Of a stretch of DNA of 55,162 bases, positions 45,125 to 55,162 are shown one piece after another; the stretch's first letter is position 1; each line of letters opens with the position of its first letter. The stretch spans positions 18,298 through 73,459 of the forward strand of contig NAOQ01000039.1 of NCBI GenBank assembly GCA_002751075.1, given 5' to 3'. The DNA comes from Ichthyophonus hoferi (taxonomy: Eukaryota > Opisthokonta > Ichthyosporea > Ichthyophonida > Ichthyophonidae). Both the position numbers and the translations under genes were made by a program. The notes beneath the pieces were generated by a model that was given only the letters and a program-made list of their open reading frames with translations, ran no database searches and was not told the origin of the DNA.

Positions 45125-47057
45125 TTAGTTTAAGACCCCATCCTCATCCTCCTTTCCTTCCAACTCACTCAACCCTTCCCTAGCAACACCCGAAAACAGA
45201 CCAGAGTCCACTGTGTATATATTAGCATCTAATGTGACCACAGTCTCTCCTACAATTAACGTTGCCGGAGCCTTGACCCCTGCTCTCTGTGTATATTCTA
45301 CTATGTTTGCTAGTGTACCCCATATTGTTCTCTGCTCAGAAAATGAAGCCTTTTCCACCACGGCCGCAGGACAACCAATAGGAAAGCCACCCTGTGTAAT
45401 AAGTGCTTTAACTAGCCAATCACAACGTCCTACGGCCATCAAAAATATCACGGTTTGATTGGAAGAGTATAATGGGACGTCAGGATAGGTTTCTCCCTTA
45501 GCCATACCAGTACATACTACAAGCCGATTGGATACCCCACGATGAGTCACCGGAATTCCAGCCAATAAAGGAGCAGAGAGACATGAAGAAATACCAGGGA
45601 TTACTTTCACGTTAAAGCCATGTGAACGGTAAAATAATACCTCTTCTCCACCTCGACCAAAGAGAAACGGATCACCATTCTTCAGGCGGACTACTACCTG
45701 TCTTTGTCTTAATCCTTCTAGGCACCTGTGTGTATATATATATATGTGTGTACGTATGTAAGCATGTATAGGTTAGTAACATATATCTACATTATAGTAT
45801 ATAATTATACTTATAACATTGTTAACCGATTGAGGGCGGGCAAGAGTATATCATGGTAAGGACAAAAGAAAGATAAGGCCTTGGGCTTAAGATTCAAAAT
45901 TAAAATTAAAATACACATAAAAATGTATTAGGCCCCTACTATACTTCCGCATAACGAGTGCCTTCTGGAAAAATCTTTTTGTTCTTAACCTACTTCTTTA
46001 TATATGTAGTAGTGATATACATATAGTTATATGTGTTCTTGTATACTATACCATAATAATATAGCTATAAGAAAATTATAAACAAACACACATCATGACT
46101 TTACTATATGCATAGAAAAAAAATATATACTAAAAAAAAAAGGAGAAAAGGTCTTATCCTCCTACACTATATCATATCATAATATATTATACTATACCAT
46201 ACCATGCCATACTATACCATATTATACCATATCATACCATAACCTGCTATTATAGCATTTTCTAATATAATACCGAAAATAAATACAAACTATTGCTTGG
46301 AATATATATATGTAGATGCCTATGTCGGGTGTATAAATTAATATAATTGTAAGTATCTACCTACATAGCTGTATCAACATTATACATACTATAAAGATAA
46401 TAGGGTTTTCTTTATATATTATAATCTTATACCTTCCTCCTCCTCCTTCTTACCATTTCTCATACATCATTTACTAGAACTACTTTTAAGTCTCTTTCTA
46501 CATAATCAACTCTTAAGTTTTTTTTATTATAAAAAGCATATTTGCAATCATTCCCAATCCTATCCTTGTATGCGTACCCTTCCGGTTGTTCATCATGCAA
46601 ATTATATATATATATACTTCATTATATTTTTTCTTTCTGAAACGTAAAAAATTGTTCAAAATATCCCCATCTATCTGTCTCTGTTCATATATAGTAAGGT
46701 GAATAAACCCGTGTGTTATTTAACTCTTAACCCATCTCACAAATTAATTTACTTTATAGCAAACCTTTAAAGCACCTACCATAAATTCAATTCATCCTGT
46801 GCCCCCTGTGCACACCCTGGTGTCTTCCTTGCTATCTTTACCTCTACACTCTCAGGAATTATTCCCAATATCTCTTTACTTATCAATCTATCAGCAACAA
46901 TAAGTGTTGCCCGTTGTATAGCTTTATGTGCAGCCATAGTTAAAAGATCAGGGTCACCTGGTCCAGCCCCTACAAGTGTAATGCATCCTACGTTGTCATT
47001 TGCTACAGGTGTGGATTGAATTTTCAATTTTTCAATGGCTATTGTATGTGGTGCCAT
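45125..47057 (-). CDS. Uroporphyrinogen-III C-methyltransferase (SUMT / Met1-like)
   Basis: SAM-dependent methylation of uroporphyrinogen III at C-2 and C-7 to precorrin-2, the branch point to siroheme and cobalamin. Exons 46780-47057 and 45125-45725 join in phase to 292 residues, a full-length single-domain enzyme without the CysG dehydrogenase/ferrochelatase part. Landmarks: SAM-loop VGAGPGDPDLLT (residues 29-40), VADRLIS, VVVRLKNGDPFLFGRGGEE (103-121), VIPGISSCLSAPLLAGIPVT then HRG, and LIVGETVV near the end. Bacterial enzymes usually have RLKGGDP, and yeast Met1, as I recall it, RLKQGDP; Asn here is closer to the latter. A spliceosomal intron splits the Trp codon 93, so this is a resident nuclear gene and not bacterial contamination. 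No siroheme or sulfite-reductase partner lies in the window. Intron 45726-46779 holds only AT repeats. Confidence 0.95.
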
Positions 47058-50000
47058 TTTTTTTATAGCATTGTAGTGGAAATAACGAAATCGGTAAGGA
47101 CTATTACTGTTGTTATTGTTATTATTATTATTATAACCCCAGTATTATGACTTGACTTACCCTAATTCCAAAAATAAAAATAACAAATCAGATAAATTCC
47201 AATAGACATATGACTACCTTTGATTGGCTACATCATCATTTAAATTTGGTATGTTACTTCCAGATATTTTAATTACATAATTATTTAACCAATCGACTAT
47301 CTGCTTATTTATAATTTATTGATGAATAAACACATTCCCAATAATTATCGGTTGAAAAGAAAGCTAAAATACGCTTTAGTATGATTGGAGCTCATCAATT
47401 TATAGCGATTATTGATTGTAGGTATTAAATAAAAATGCTATTCAATACAATTATTAAATCGATAATAGTCTATCATGCAAGTATTTAATCATAATAGTTT
47501 GTATTAGCACTTTTTTTTGGTAAGTTTAACAACAACCATAATAGTAACAGTATTACGATTCCTTAAGAGTAAGTTTTCATTTTATTTAAACATTATATTA
47601 ACCAGTGGATAATAGTCCAATCATATACACAGAATTACATAAAAGATATAATGTATAATGATAGTAGGTACTCACATTAGATCAATAAATCGTTTCAGTG
47701 AAAACCAAATTATATAGTTATTATATGCATAGAATCACTTGCTATTGACACAATAGATTGGGTGCAGTTAGCCGAATTAGGTACTAATTGTAATAAAATA
47801 AATTGAAAATTAATAATTACATAGCACAGTATAGATATGGTTAACCAGTGAGAATGGCGATATCAATCTTTCGAGAATATATATACGAATCAGAATAACC
47901 ACAATCAAGTTCCTCTTTAAACGCACATAAGTATATCTCATGGATTTATTGTCTAAATGACAGATTTGCCGTAATATATATATATGTAGTTCTGGTATGG
48001 ATAGAGTAAACAAAGAAGATAATATACATACAGTAGCATAACAACATTTCCACCTAATAATAATATAAACGTTCAATTCATCTAGAGAATAGAATATACT
48101 CAATGCGTTGCTCAAAAGTTCTTTGGCTTCTATTAATTAGGAGAATGTTTAAAAACTAAATTCCAAACATCAACTACAATTGGAATCCTTGACTAATCCG
48201 TTGCATTTGAAAATTAATCCAATAAATAATATTATTAGTAACAATAATATTATCAATATTAATAATAAATTTTCTAAGTTTAAATCTGTCATACGCTATT
48301 GAGTTGAAATACCAACATGCTCAGAGTCTTACTTGATTAGTAGGTACTGGTTTTTAGCATTTGTACTATGGCTTTTCTTTTTCTAACATTATACCCAGTA
48401 AGTATCACTACCATAACTGGTTTTTCTTGAAATGGTAAAAATGCCGAATAAGCATAGCCTGTCCTTATCTTAAATTATTATTCTAAACATGACACGTCAG
48501 GTGGTGGGTTATAGTGCAAACAAATTTAGAAGACTATTTCAACCACACAGTAGCCAGTTTATAATATTAGTGTTTTTTAATCTCTACTGGCATATTTATA
48601 CAAATGTTCGTGTGGATCGGGATGAACCAAAACCAAAATAATATTATATAATTATAATATAATTCACTATATTATATTGCAATACAATATCTTGCAATTT
48701 AATATAAGATTATGTATGATAATTTAGTATAATATAGAATAATAGAATATATTACAACAATACAAAGCCCAATATAAAATAATGGAAGGTAGCATCATAA
48801 AATATCATAAGGTACGCCAACAATATAATATATACCACTTCATCAGGACTGCTTATTACTCTAAGAGCACCATACTTTCATTTTCACTTTCGTATTTTGG
48901 ATCTCAACTATAGCCAAAGTAGCAACCCGATACTAGCATACATTTTATTATTTTCTATTAACTTAAATCATACTATAACATATTATGTCATAATGTATCA
49001 AAAGTTTAATCGTATAAATTCATTAATTAAAGAATCCATGTATGTACGTGGTTACCATGTTTCTAACTATGTTTATTGGCAACACTGTCAAGATTGTAGA
49101 GCCTATTGCTTTATCACCCAGCCCTTCCAATAGTGAAACAGGTTCTATACTTAGAATCCTATATATACATATTATTATAAATATGTCTAGTAGTTATCAC
49201 GAATATTTGTAAAAAATAACTGTACTTATCTCCATACTCGGAGTACGTTCCATTTTAACATATACTTGATTAGATAAAGTAAACAAATCTCTGTATATAC
49301 AACTATTTCACTACGTCACTTCTTTTCTTTCTGCCTCAAGCACAGTTTACTAGATCTACAATAGTGCTCACCAATGAGAACGAGTATACCCATATGAAGG
49401 AGTGTGCGTGTGCATGTAATTAGTCTCACATGTGATTCAGCTTGCACTTTGTACTTTCCCTACTGCATTGTACACTGCTAATCTTAGCTTACTACTTATA
49501 TAGCCCATATAAATTGTTAAAGCATGTGAGCTTATAATGTCACTTTATATGATTTTTTCTACTCTATCAACCATGACGGGTAAACATTACTGCTTGTACT
49601 TATTTTAACCCCAAGTCTGTTTTATTCTTCTTAGTATTTGATTGATTAAGTCCACACTGAAGTTGATTTGGAAAATTTTAATACTGTTGTTGTAATTTCT
49701 ATATCTATCCTAGCATGGATCCGGGGGTTTGATATATAGGGCATAATAGATCAATAATATTTAGTAAAGGAGTTATAAAGTTTCTAAAAATAACATGGGG
49801 GTATTAAATTGAAAGTATAAGCGTAAAGGGAGAATATCTGTTGATTATTCAATTATTTGATTCTTTAAAAAAAAAAGTCTACAAGACTGCAGTGGAGGTT
49901 AAAGGTCCCCATAGACAAGTTAGAGCATATTATTACAGTGTATCTTTCCGTTTAAATATTTTATCATACAAAATATGAAGAACTTTAACTATATCAAGCA

Positions 50001-50537
50001 AAGACATCTGAGTGACATACAGTCACTTTTAAACTATCCTATTGGTACATAGAACTATTTCACAATATAATAGTGAATTTTTAGTCAAACGTCAATTAAC
50101 TACTCAGTGTGTCATGGGTGGTGTGTTATAAGATCAGCCAATAGAAAAGAATAACATACTCTTTCATATGCCATTTAAAGTCTGACTTGCCCATATTACA
50201 TTTAAATGAACTACTTGAACACACACTAACTGAAATTGATGGTACTAGCGACAATATAATATGGTATAAAACAGAAAAAATCATTTCAGTTGCCATTTAT
50301 TTATTGAGTAGTAAAGATATCAACAAACAAAAAAATTAAAATTAAAATAAACTATTGGGAATAAATGATTTCCTTCAAAAAGATGCCATGATTTTGATCT
50401 AAGGTATGCACATACATATTTTAACTATATAATTAGCGGACTCAATCATGCCTTTCTCACTAAATAAACCAGTTGTACCAAATTTAAGATAGCACATTAA
50501 CTGTATACCAGGCAGGATTATCCCTTAGGTATATACG
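47058..50537. other. 3.5 kb gene-poor intergenic region
   Basis: AT-rich. Contains a short (GTT/ATT)n run at about 47110-47138 and a weak family A repeat copy at 48460-48600. The open frame at 48897-49133 lacks family features and splice context. Nothing else recognised. A minus-strand poly(A) signal for the RRM gene is possible near 50298. Confidence 0.5.
48460..48600 (+). repeat. Dispersed repeat family A, copy 4 (diverged, partial)
   Basis: CATGACACGTCAGGTGGTGG, then TATAGTGCAAACAAA, TAGAAGACTATTTCAACCAC, ACAGT and GTTTATAATATTA follow the family A order but with more differences, and the second half is missing. Confidence 0.5.
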
Positions 50538-52016
50538 TTACTTGGTGTCTGTAGTCGTATCTGTAACTTTTTCCTTAGTGAATACTCTTTTCTTCTTGAC
50601 CTCCTTAAGTACCAGCTATAAGGGACAGACACGGATTAATAATAATATATATAGATACGTAAATACATAGATACACACAGAAAAAGATAAAAAAAGAAAA
50701 CAATAAAAAAGAAAAGAAACTATAATATAAAATATGAATTCTGAATCATAAAAGTCAATACAGAAAGTGAGTACCATAGATATAATTGTTGCATGAGTAG
50801 TAAGTTATAACTATAATTTTTGAAGAAAAAAAATGCACAATTTATATATACACATATATGGACACAGTCCAATAATAACAAATAGATAGTAGTTATCCAT
50901 CGTATATGACTGAGTGTGGGTGTAAATCAATAAAGAGAAACGAGAAACTAAAAGAGGAGAAGTTTATATAGAGCTTGTAAAATGTAATGTACTAATTAGT
51001 AATACTAATACAGATATATATATATAAGTTGTTTGAACTGTAACAGAGATATATAGAAAGAGTTGGGTAAGGGAGAGGGAGAGGGAGAGGGAGAGGTGAT
51101 ATGAGAGTTGAGGTGGTGATGAGATATAGGACCAAAGACATAGGTCACTATGTAACTATGGTAACGGGGGCAGCACTACACTTTAAACCATTCAAGACAT
51201 GGAGAGTTAAATGATTGTATGTCCAGTAAAATAAAGCAATACATCATATCTACACATAGAGAAAAGAAGAAATATAAACTACGGTTAAGACACGGCTATA
51301 GGGAGAGGGTTATAGGGGGTCCCTTTCAAGAATAGTAATATAATAAGAATAAGAATAACAAGAATAATAATAACTTACAATATAAATAAACATAACAGCA
51401 GGACCTTTATATCCAAATTATACAACCCAAAGTTCATCTCAAAGAAGTTATTCACACTTATATTATAACCTATTTCAGAAACATTACATACCTGTGTACC
51501 GAATAATCGAAGAGAGCCACCCTCTTTAACAGCTTTCGTTACGGAAATGGGATCTTTAAAAGTTACAAAACCAAAACCACGAGACCTATCCATACCACGC
51601 CATAGAATAACATAACATTTGGAGATGTTTCCGAAGCGTTGAAAAGCAGTTTTGAGGTGGCCTACAAAAAAAAATGAATTGAAGTTATATGATTACGATA
51701 GTAACAAAATCCTAAGCGAGACAAATAGAATAATATCGTGAGTTTGAAAGAAAAGGAAAAAAACTAAAAAATTACAACTGAATTTTTTTTTCAGGAAGCT
51801 TTTCAATGGTTTATTTTCGCATTGTTCTGTATTTAAGAATTATAATTACGCAAGAATCTTGAAACCTATAGCTAGAGTAAAGGAATATTACCAGAACATG
51901 TTGGATTCAATAAACAAAGTACTTTCAGGTGTTAATAAATTAAATTAAATAAAATATGAAAGGCACTTACCACTACGGACATTCCAGGGGAGGCCACCAA
52001 CAAAGAGTCTAAACAT
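50538..52016 (-). CDS. Small single-RRM RNA-binding protein, SLIRP-like
   Basis: Three minus-strand exons in phase: 51971-52016, 51492-51661 and 50538-50615, giving 97 residues. It is one RRM and little else: RNP2-like LFVGGLPW at residues 4-11, RNP1-like RSRGFGFVTF at about 47-56, and a Lys-rich tail followed by a Thr/Asp-rich end. The size, and the placement of the RRM right at the N-terminus, fit SLIRP, the mitochondrial mRNA-stabilising partner of LRPPRC (about 110 residues in human). RNP1 here is more canonical than in human SLIRP, so another small RRM protein is possible. The start ATG immediately precedes RNP2, leaving no room for a long targeting peptide. Head-to-head with the NUDT5-like gene, 370 bases between start codons. 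Confidence 0.82.
51068..51098. repeat. (GGGAGA)n purine microsatellite
   Basis: About four perfect GGGAGA units in intron 2 of the RRM gene. Confidence 0.85.
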
Positions 52017-52386
52017 AGCGAAGTAGGTTAAACAACAGAGAGTATAAGGTATAGGTAGAACTATTATTGTTTATAGGTTGCAAAAAAAAGCAAATATTTT
52101 AAATTCTTGTAATAAAAAAAAGCATAAGCCTTAGTTATAGATTTATATTGCATGATATAATCATAATCGGCATGATATTGTTACATACCAACATGTATTG
52201 CCAATGTTGTGTAGATTGATGGATAGGACAATTATTATTTATTATTATTATTATTATTAATATTATTAATTTTGAATTGAGCGCTACTATAGGGCAGTTG
52301 ACTTCTGTAGAATATATTTATTGTTGTATTTACTTATTTCTATTTTCACCGAGGGGGATGTTACTATTATTAAAGGCTTATTGACA
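52017..52386. promoter_or_regulatory. Compact bidirectional promoter region, RRM protein / NUDT5-like
   Basis: Only 370 bases separate two outward-facing start codons, so both promoters and 5' leaders must share this stretch. It holds an (ATT)n run at about 52227-52260. No individual factor site is claimed. Confidence 0.5.
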
Positions 52387-54979
52387 ATGGCAGATAGAAG
52401 TATAGAGGGGAGTAGGGTAGGGAAGGAGGAGGTGTGTAGTATGAATTGGTTGCGCATGAGCCAGTTAACCTATAAGGATCCAGTGGGTAAAGAAAGGGTA
52501 GGTGGTTATGTGCTTGGAAGTGGAAGAGGGTGACGGCTGTTGTTTATCTACGTTCATGTTTTACTTTAATGGCGTTCTGTCTCTTGTATGATATGCACAC
52601 AGAGATGCATGCGTACAACCTGCGCTATTTTTGGTTTGAATTGTCTGCTTTTCGTATTCGAGATTATTTTCAACACACATATTCCCTTTTGACATTTTCA
52701 CACATATAATCGTGTTCTTACACATCTTGCAATGCTGTTAAATTCAAACCACCTGTCACTCAATCGAGTCTTTAAACTTGACAAAAATTTAAATTGAATG
52801 ATAATTTTTAGAGTAAAGATTAAGTTAACTAATACTTACCAGGCACGAACATACAAACATACAGATATACACGATATGTATAGACTTAGGCACGAATGCT
52901 GAACAACTTAAGCATATATGCACCCTTTTATCAACATATATCATAGTATGCATGCATATACATGTATACCCAAACATCTAAGTGGATAAAGAGGTCATGT
53001 GTGGGCCAAAAGGAACGTATACTATGAAAGTTATGAAATTATTGGAGAAATAGTATTTAATAATGTTTGTATGTATATTGTTTAAGACATGGCTTTCCAA
53101 GTCAGTTCTGGGAATAATAATAGTCTCTGGTCAGCCTTCCTTGACTGGTTATAGTACTATAGACAGTACTATAAAATTATTTATCGTATTGTATCTTGCC
53201 TATAATACGAGTAAAACATAAGGTATCCCTTACCGCCAATCATATTGCTTAAATTTTTTAGTATTTTTTCTTCTTTCTGTTTTAAGCTTATTTTATTGGA
53301 CCAGTCCGTACTTACGAATATAATTTTAACAACCTATCTCCGACTTTAAATAAAGGGAAGTGAGCGAATTACCTCATATCCATTGGCTAACACACTATTT
53401 ACCAATTAAACAACCGATTGAGGCGGAGATAATCTTTATAATTGAAACAATAAGATAATATATGCATACACACACACATGCATACTTACACTTACAAGCA
53501 TATATGCACGTAAAGATATATATATATGATATTCTAATCATATATTGTGGGTTTGCACTACCCTGTACAGACATGGGATATGGTAGAGAGGACAACGAGA
53601 CGAGAGGAAATTGATGGTAGGTATTATTATTAAACAAAGATAGCATCTTGGTCGATGCCTACCGCTCCTACATAGACACAGACCACAACTACTTCTTGTT
53701 TTCATTTATCTATATGGTCATATACATGTATATACTACCGCTACTACATAATACAACCATACACACCAACTTTGCATTCACATAATGTAGGTACCTATGC
53801 TGGTTTGTCTCTGTTTTCTGATCTCATTCTACACACTTATAGTTTATTGATTGCTCTATAAGTCTCGCATATTCATACAAATATATCCATAAATAATTGT
53901 TATTTTCCAAAAGACAACTATATAATACATTATAACATAGTGACAAATATATTTTTTTAATCACAAAAGTTTATTTATTACAGTGCTTATTGTTGGATGA
54001 AATACAGTGTAGTGTAGAATAAAAGTCAACATAGCAGAACAAATACTTTTTGTTTAATATTTAATATAATTCACTTCCAGTTAATAATGACAATACAAGT
54101 TAATTACAATTGGGTCTATATAGTAGGAGTATAATTTATTCAATTTTCATATTTTTTTTAGGGGAATTTATTATAATTTCACTAGTAAAATAGCTATACT
54201 ATAAAAAATTGCTTTGGCTCCGGCAAAAACAATTTCAAATATAAGCATAATAACTACACACATCTATCTACTAGTGGCGAATGTTAGATAGTATTTTAGT
54301 TATGACATGTGCATATAAGTCATTCCATATATGCCCTTTTGCTTCCATTTTTCCTGCTCGACTTTTTTTTACTTATTTATAAGCAACATAACTATGACAT
54401 ACACACACACGTATACATAGATATGCATATACACACACGTACATACATATGTAAATCTATCCCATATATTTATATGTTCAGATATGTATATACACACATT
54501 TGGTTTGTCCCACACTTAAAGTCATTTCTCCACTACTAGCTGTGGCAGTTTTTGCCCTTTTAGAATCCTCCACGATGGGCCCCAAGACTATCCTGGTCAG
54601 ACAGTATAGACCCCCCCTCGATAAAATCTGTGTCGAATTACCAGCAGGTATACTACGTAACTTACCGATATGATTTTAAATTTTTTCCATTAATGAACAT
54701 TTAAGTCTATACAAATACATATACATACCAAAGTATATATATTTGTACACATACTTTTTTATATATGAAAGCTTATAGGGTAATACAACACCCGACGGAA
54801 ACAGTTCTATACTTTGGTATCTATCTATCTGATCTTTTTATTTACACGGCCCGCTTGCTTCTGAATCATTGGAGTTTTCTTATATGACATTCATGTGATT
54901 ATGTTTTCCGATCCCTTGCATTATAGGTCTGGTGGAGAAAGGCGAAAAACCTGAACAGGCAGCTATACGAGAATTGAAG
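52387..54979 (+). CDS. NUDT5: ADP-sugar pyrophosphatase, NUDT5-like Nudix hydrolase, 3' incomplete
   Basis: Nudix enzyme hydrolysing ADP-ribose and related ADP-sugars to AMP and sugar phosphate. Exons found: 52387-52497, 53571-53616, 54540-54647 and 54927-54979, all in phase; the rest lies beyond the right edge. Landmarks shared with human NUDT5: QLTYKDPVGKER then TWDMVERTTRREE; VAVFALL; ILVRQYRPPLDKICVELPAG; and the first part of the Nudix box, GLVEKGEKPEQAAIREL, which fits G-x5-E-x7-REL. The EExG part with the metal-binding glutamates must be on the next exon, outside the window. The ATG at 52387 is chosen because it gives a short leader like the human protein. Pfam-type fold confidence is high; NUDT5 rather than NUDT14 is judged from the N-terminal exons. 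Confidence 0.92.
52498..53570. other. Intron 1 of the NUDT5-like gene
   Basis: AT-rich, with a (CA)n-type run at about 53468-53480 just upstream of exon 2. No additional exon recognised; exons 1 and 2 already join at the point expected from the human protein. Confidence 0.5.
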
Positions 54980-55162
54980 GTAATACTATGTTTGAAGCTA
55001 TAGAGTAGATTCCACAATCTTCATGTCTAATAAATATCATACGAATTTCTGGATAGTTGCAAACTTGTTCTTATTGGTTTGTTTTTGAGCTAAATATAGC
55101 CTCCCCAAAATCTTTCCCTATTAGCTCATCTCCCTTCAGGTCACTTACACCAATAAGATGAA
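54980..55162. other. Intron 4 of the NUDT5-like gene, right edge
   Basis: Begins with a good GTAATA donor. An acceptor-like CCCTTCAG at 55132-55139 is followed by codons that do not resemble the expected EExG part of the Nudix box, so I do not extend the gene there. Confidence 0.5.

Noticed and set aside
48897-49133. 78-codon open frame
   Set aside because: AT-rich composition throughout, no splice context, no recognisable motif.
52321-52386. Upstream extension of the NUDT5-like start
   Set aside because: The frame is open but has no ATG; a start there would need a TTG codon, which is not expected in a nuclear animal gene.
53395-53646. 83-codon minus-strand frame
   Set aside because: Overlaps NUDT5-like exon 2 in antisense and a (CA)n tract; Cys/Tyr-rich repeat translation.
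55132-55162. Next NUDT5 exon after the acceptor CCCTTCAG
   Set aside because: The codons that follow do not give the EExG motif that must continue the Nudix box.

Overview
The window is AT-rich, intron-rich nuclear DNA of a eukaryote, very probably an animal. Synaptogyrin, MEMO1, a DNAJB-type HSP40 pair, coatomer epsilon, a NUDT5-like Nudix hydrolase and a SLIRP-like single-RRM protein form an animal-type gene set. Introns are GT-AG with one GC-AG exception, mostly 0.2-1.2 kb, and many are filled with microsatellites. A stand-alone uroporphyrinogen-III methyltransferase, a DnaJ-X-domain protein and a Ty1/copia element point towards an invertebrate, perhaps an early-branching one. That placement is inference; no species is claimed. 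There are two assembly gaps, at 12731-13129 and 27619-28088.

Layout. 454-2511 (+): short-chain dehydrogenase, 5' end not found. 3558-4682 (-): intronless type II HSP40. 5575-6770: old diverged repeats. 7550-10165 (-): coatomer epsilon, four exons. 11160-11378: a copy of a dispersed repeat (family A), then an ankyrin-like coding scrap. 12462-14054 (-): second intronless type II HSP40, interrupted by a gap with a false-looking duplication. 15516-20353: fossil Ty1/copia element with both LTRs. 20358-20570: another family A copy. 21012-23029 (-): coiled-coil/BTB/WD40 protein. 23975-30098 (+): complete MEMO1, eight exons. 30904-37367 (-): 13-exon J-domain/DNAJ-X protein with an unplaced beta-rich tail. 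38947-43355 (+): synaptogyrin. 45125-47057 (-): uroporphyrinogen-III methyltransferase, two exons. 50538-52016 (-): SLIRP-like RRM protein. 52387-54979 and beyond (+): NUDT5-like ADP-sugar pyrophosphatase, running off the right edge.

The genes are mostly housekeeping and do not form one pathway. Themes are protein folding (three J proteins), vesicle traffic (coatomer epsilon, synaptogyrin), tetrapyrrole methylation and nucleotide-sugar clean-up. Arrangement alternates between head-to-head pairs (BTB-WD40/MEMO1, DnaJ-X/synaptogyrin, RRM/NUDT5) and tail-to-tail pairs (SDR/HSP40, MEMO1/DnaJ-X, synaptogyrin/methyltransferase). The points most worth a second look are a tetrapyrrole methyltransferase in an apparently animal genome, the J/DNAJ-X/beta-tail protein with a tandem acceptor that would switch its C-terminus, a His in place of the catalytic Tyr in the SDR, splice sites built out of microsatellites, a copia element primed by the anticodon arm of initiator tRNA, a new-looking dispersed repeat family, and a hairpin-dense convergent intergenic segment.
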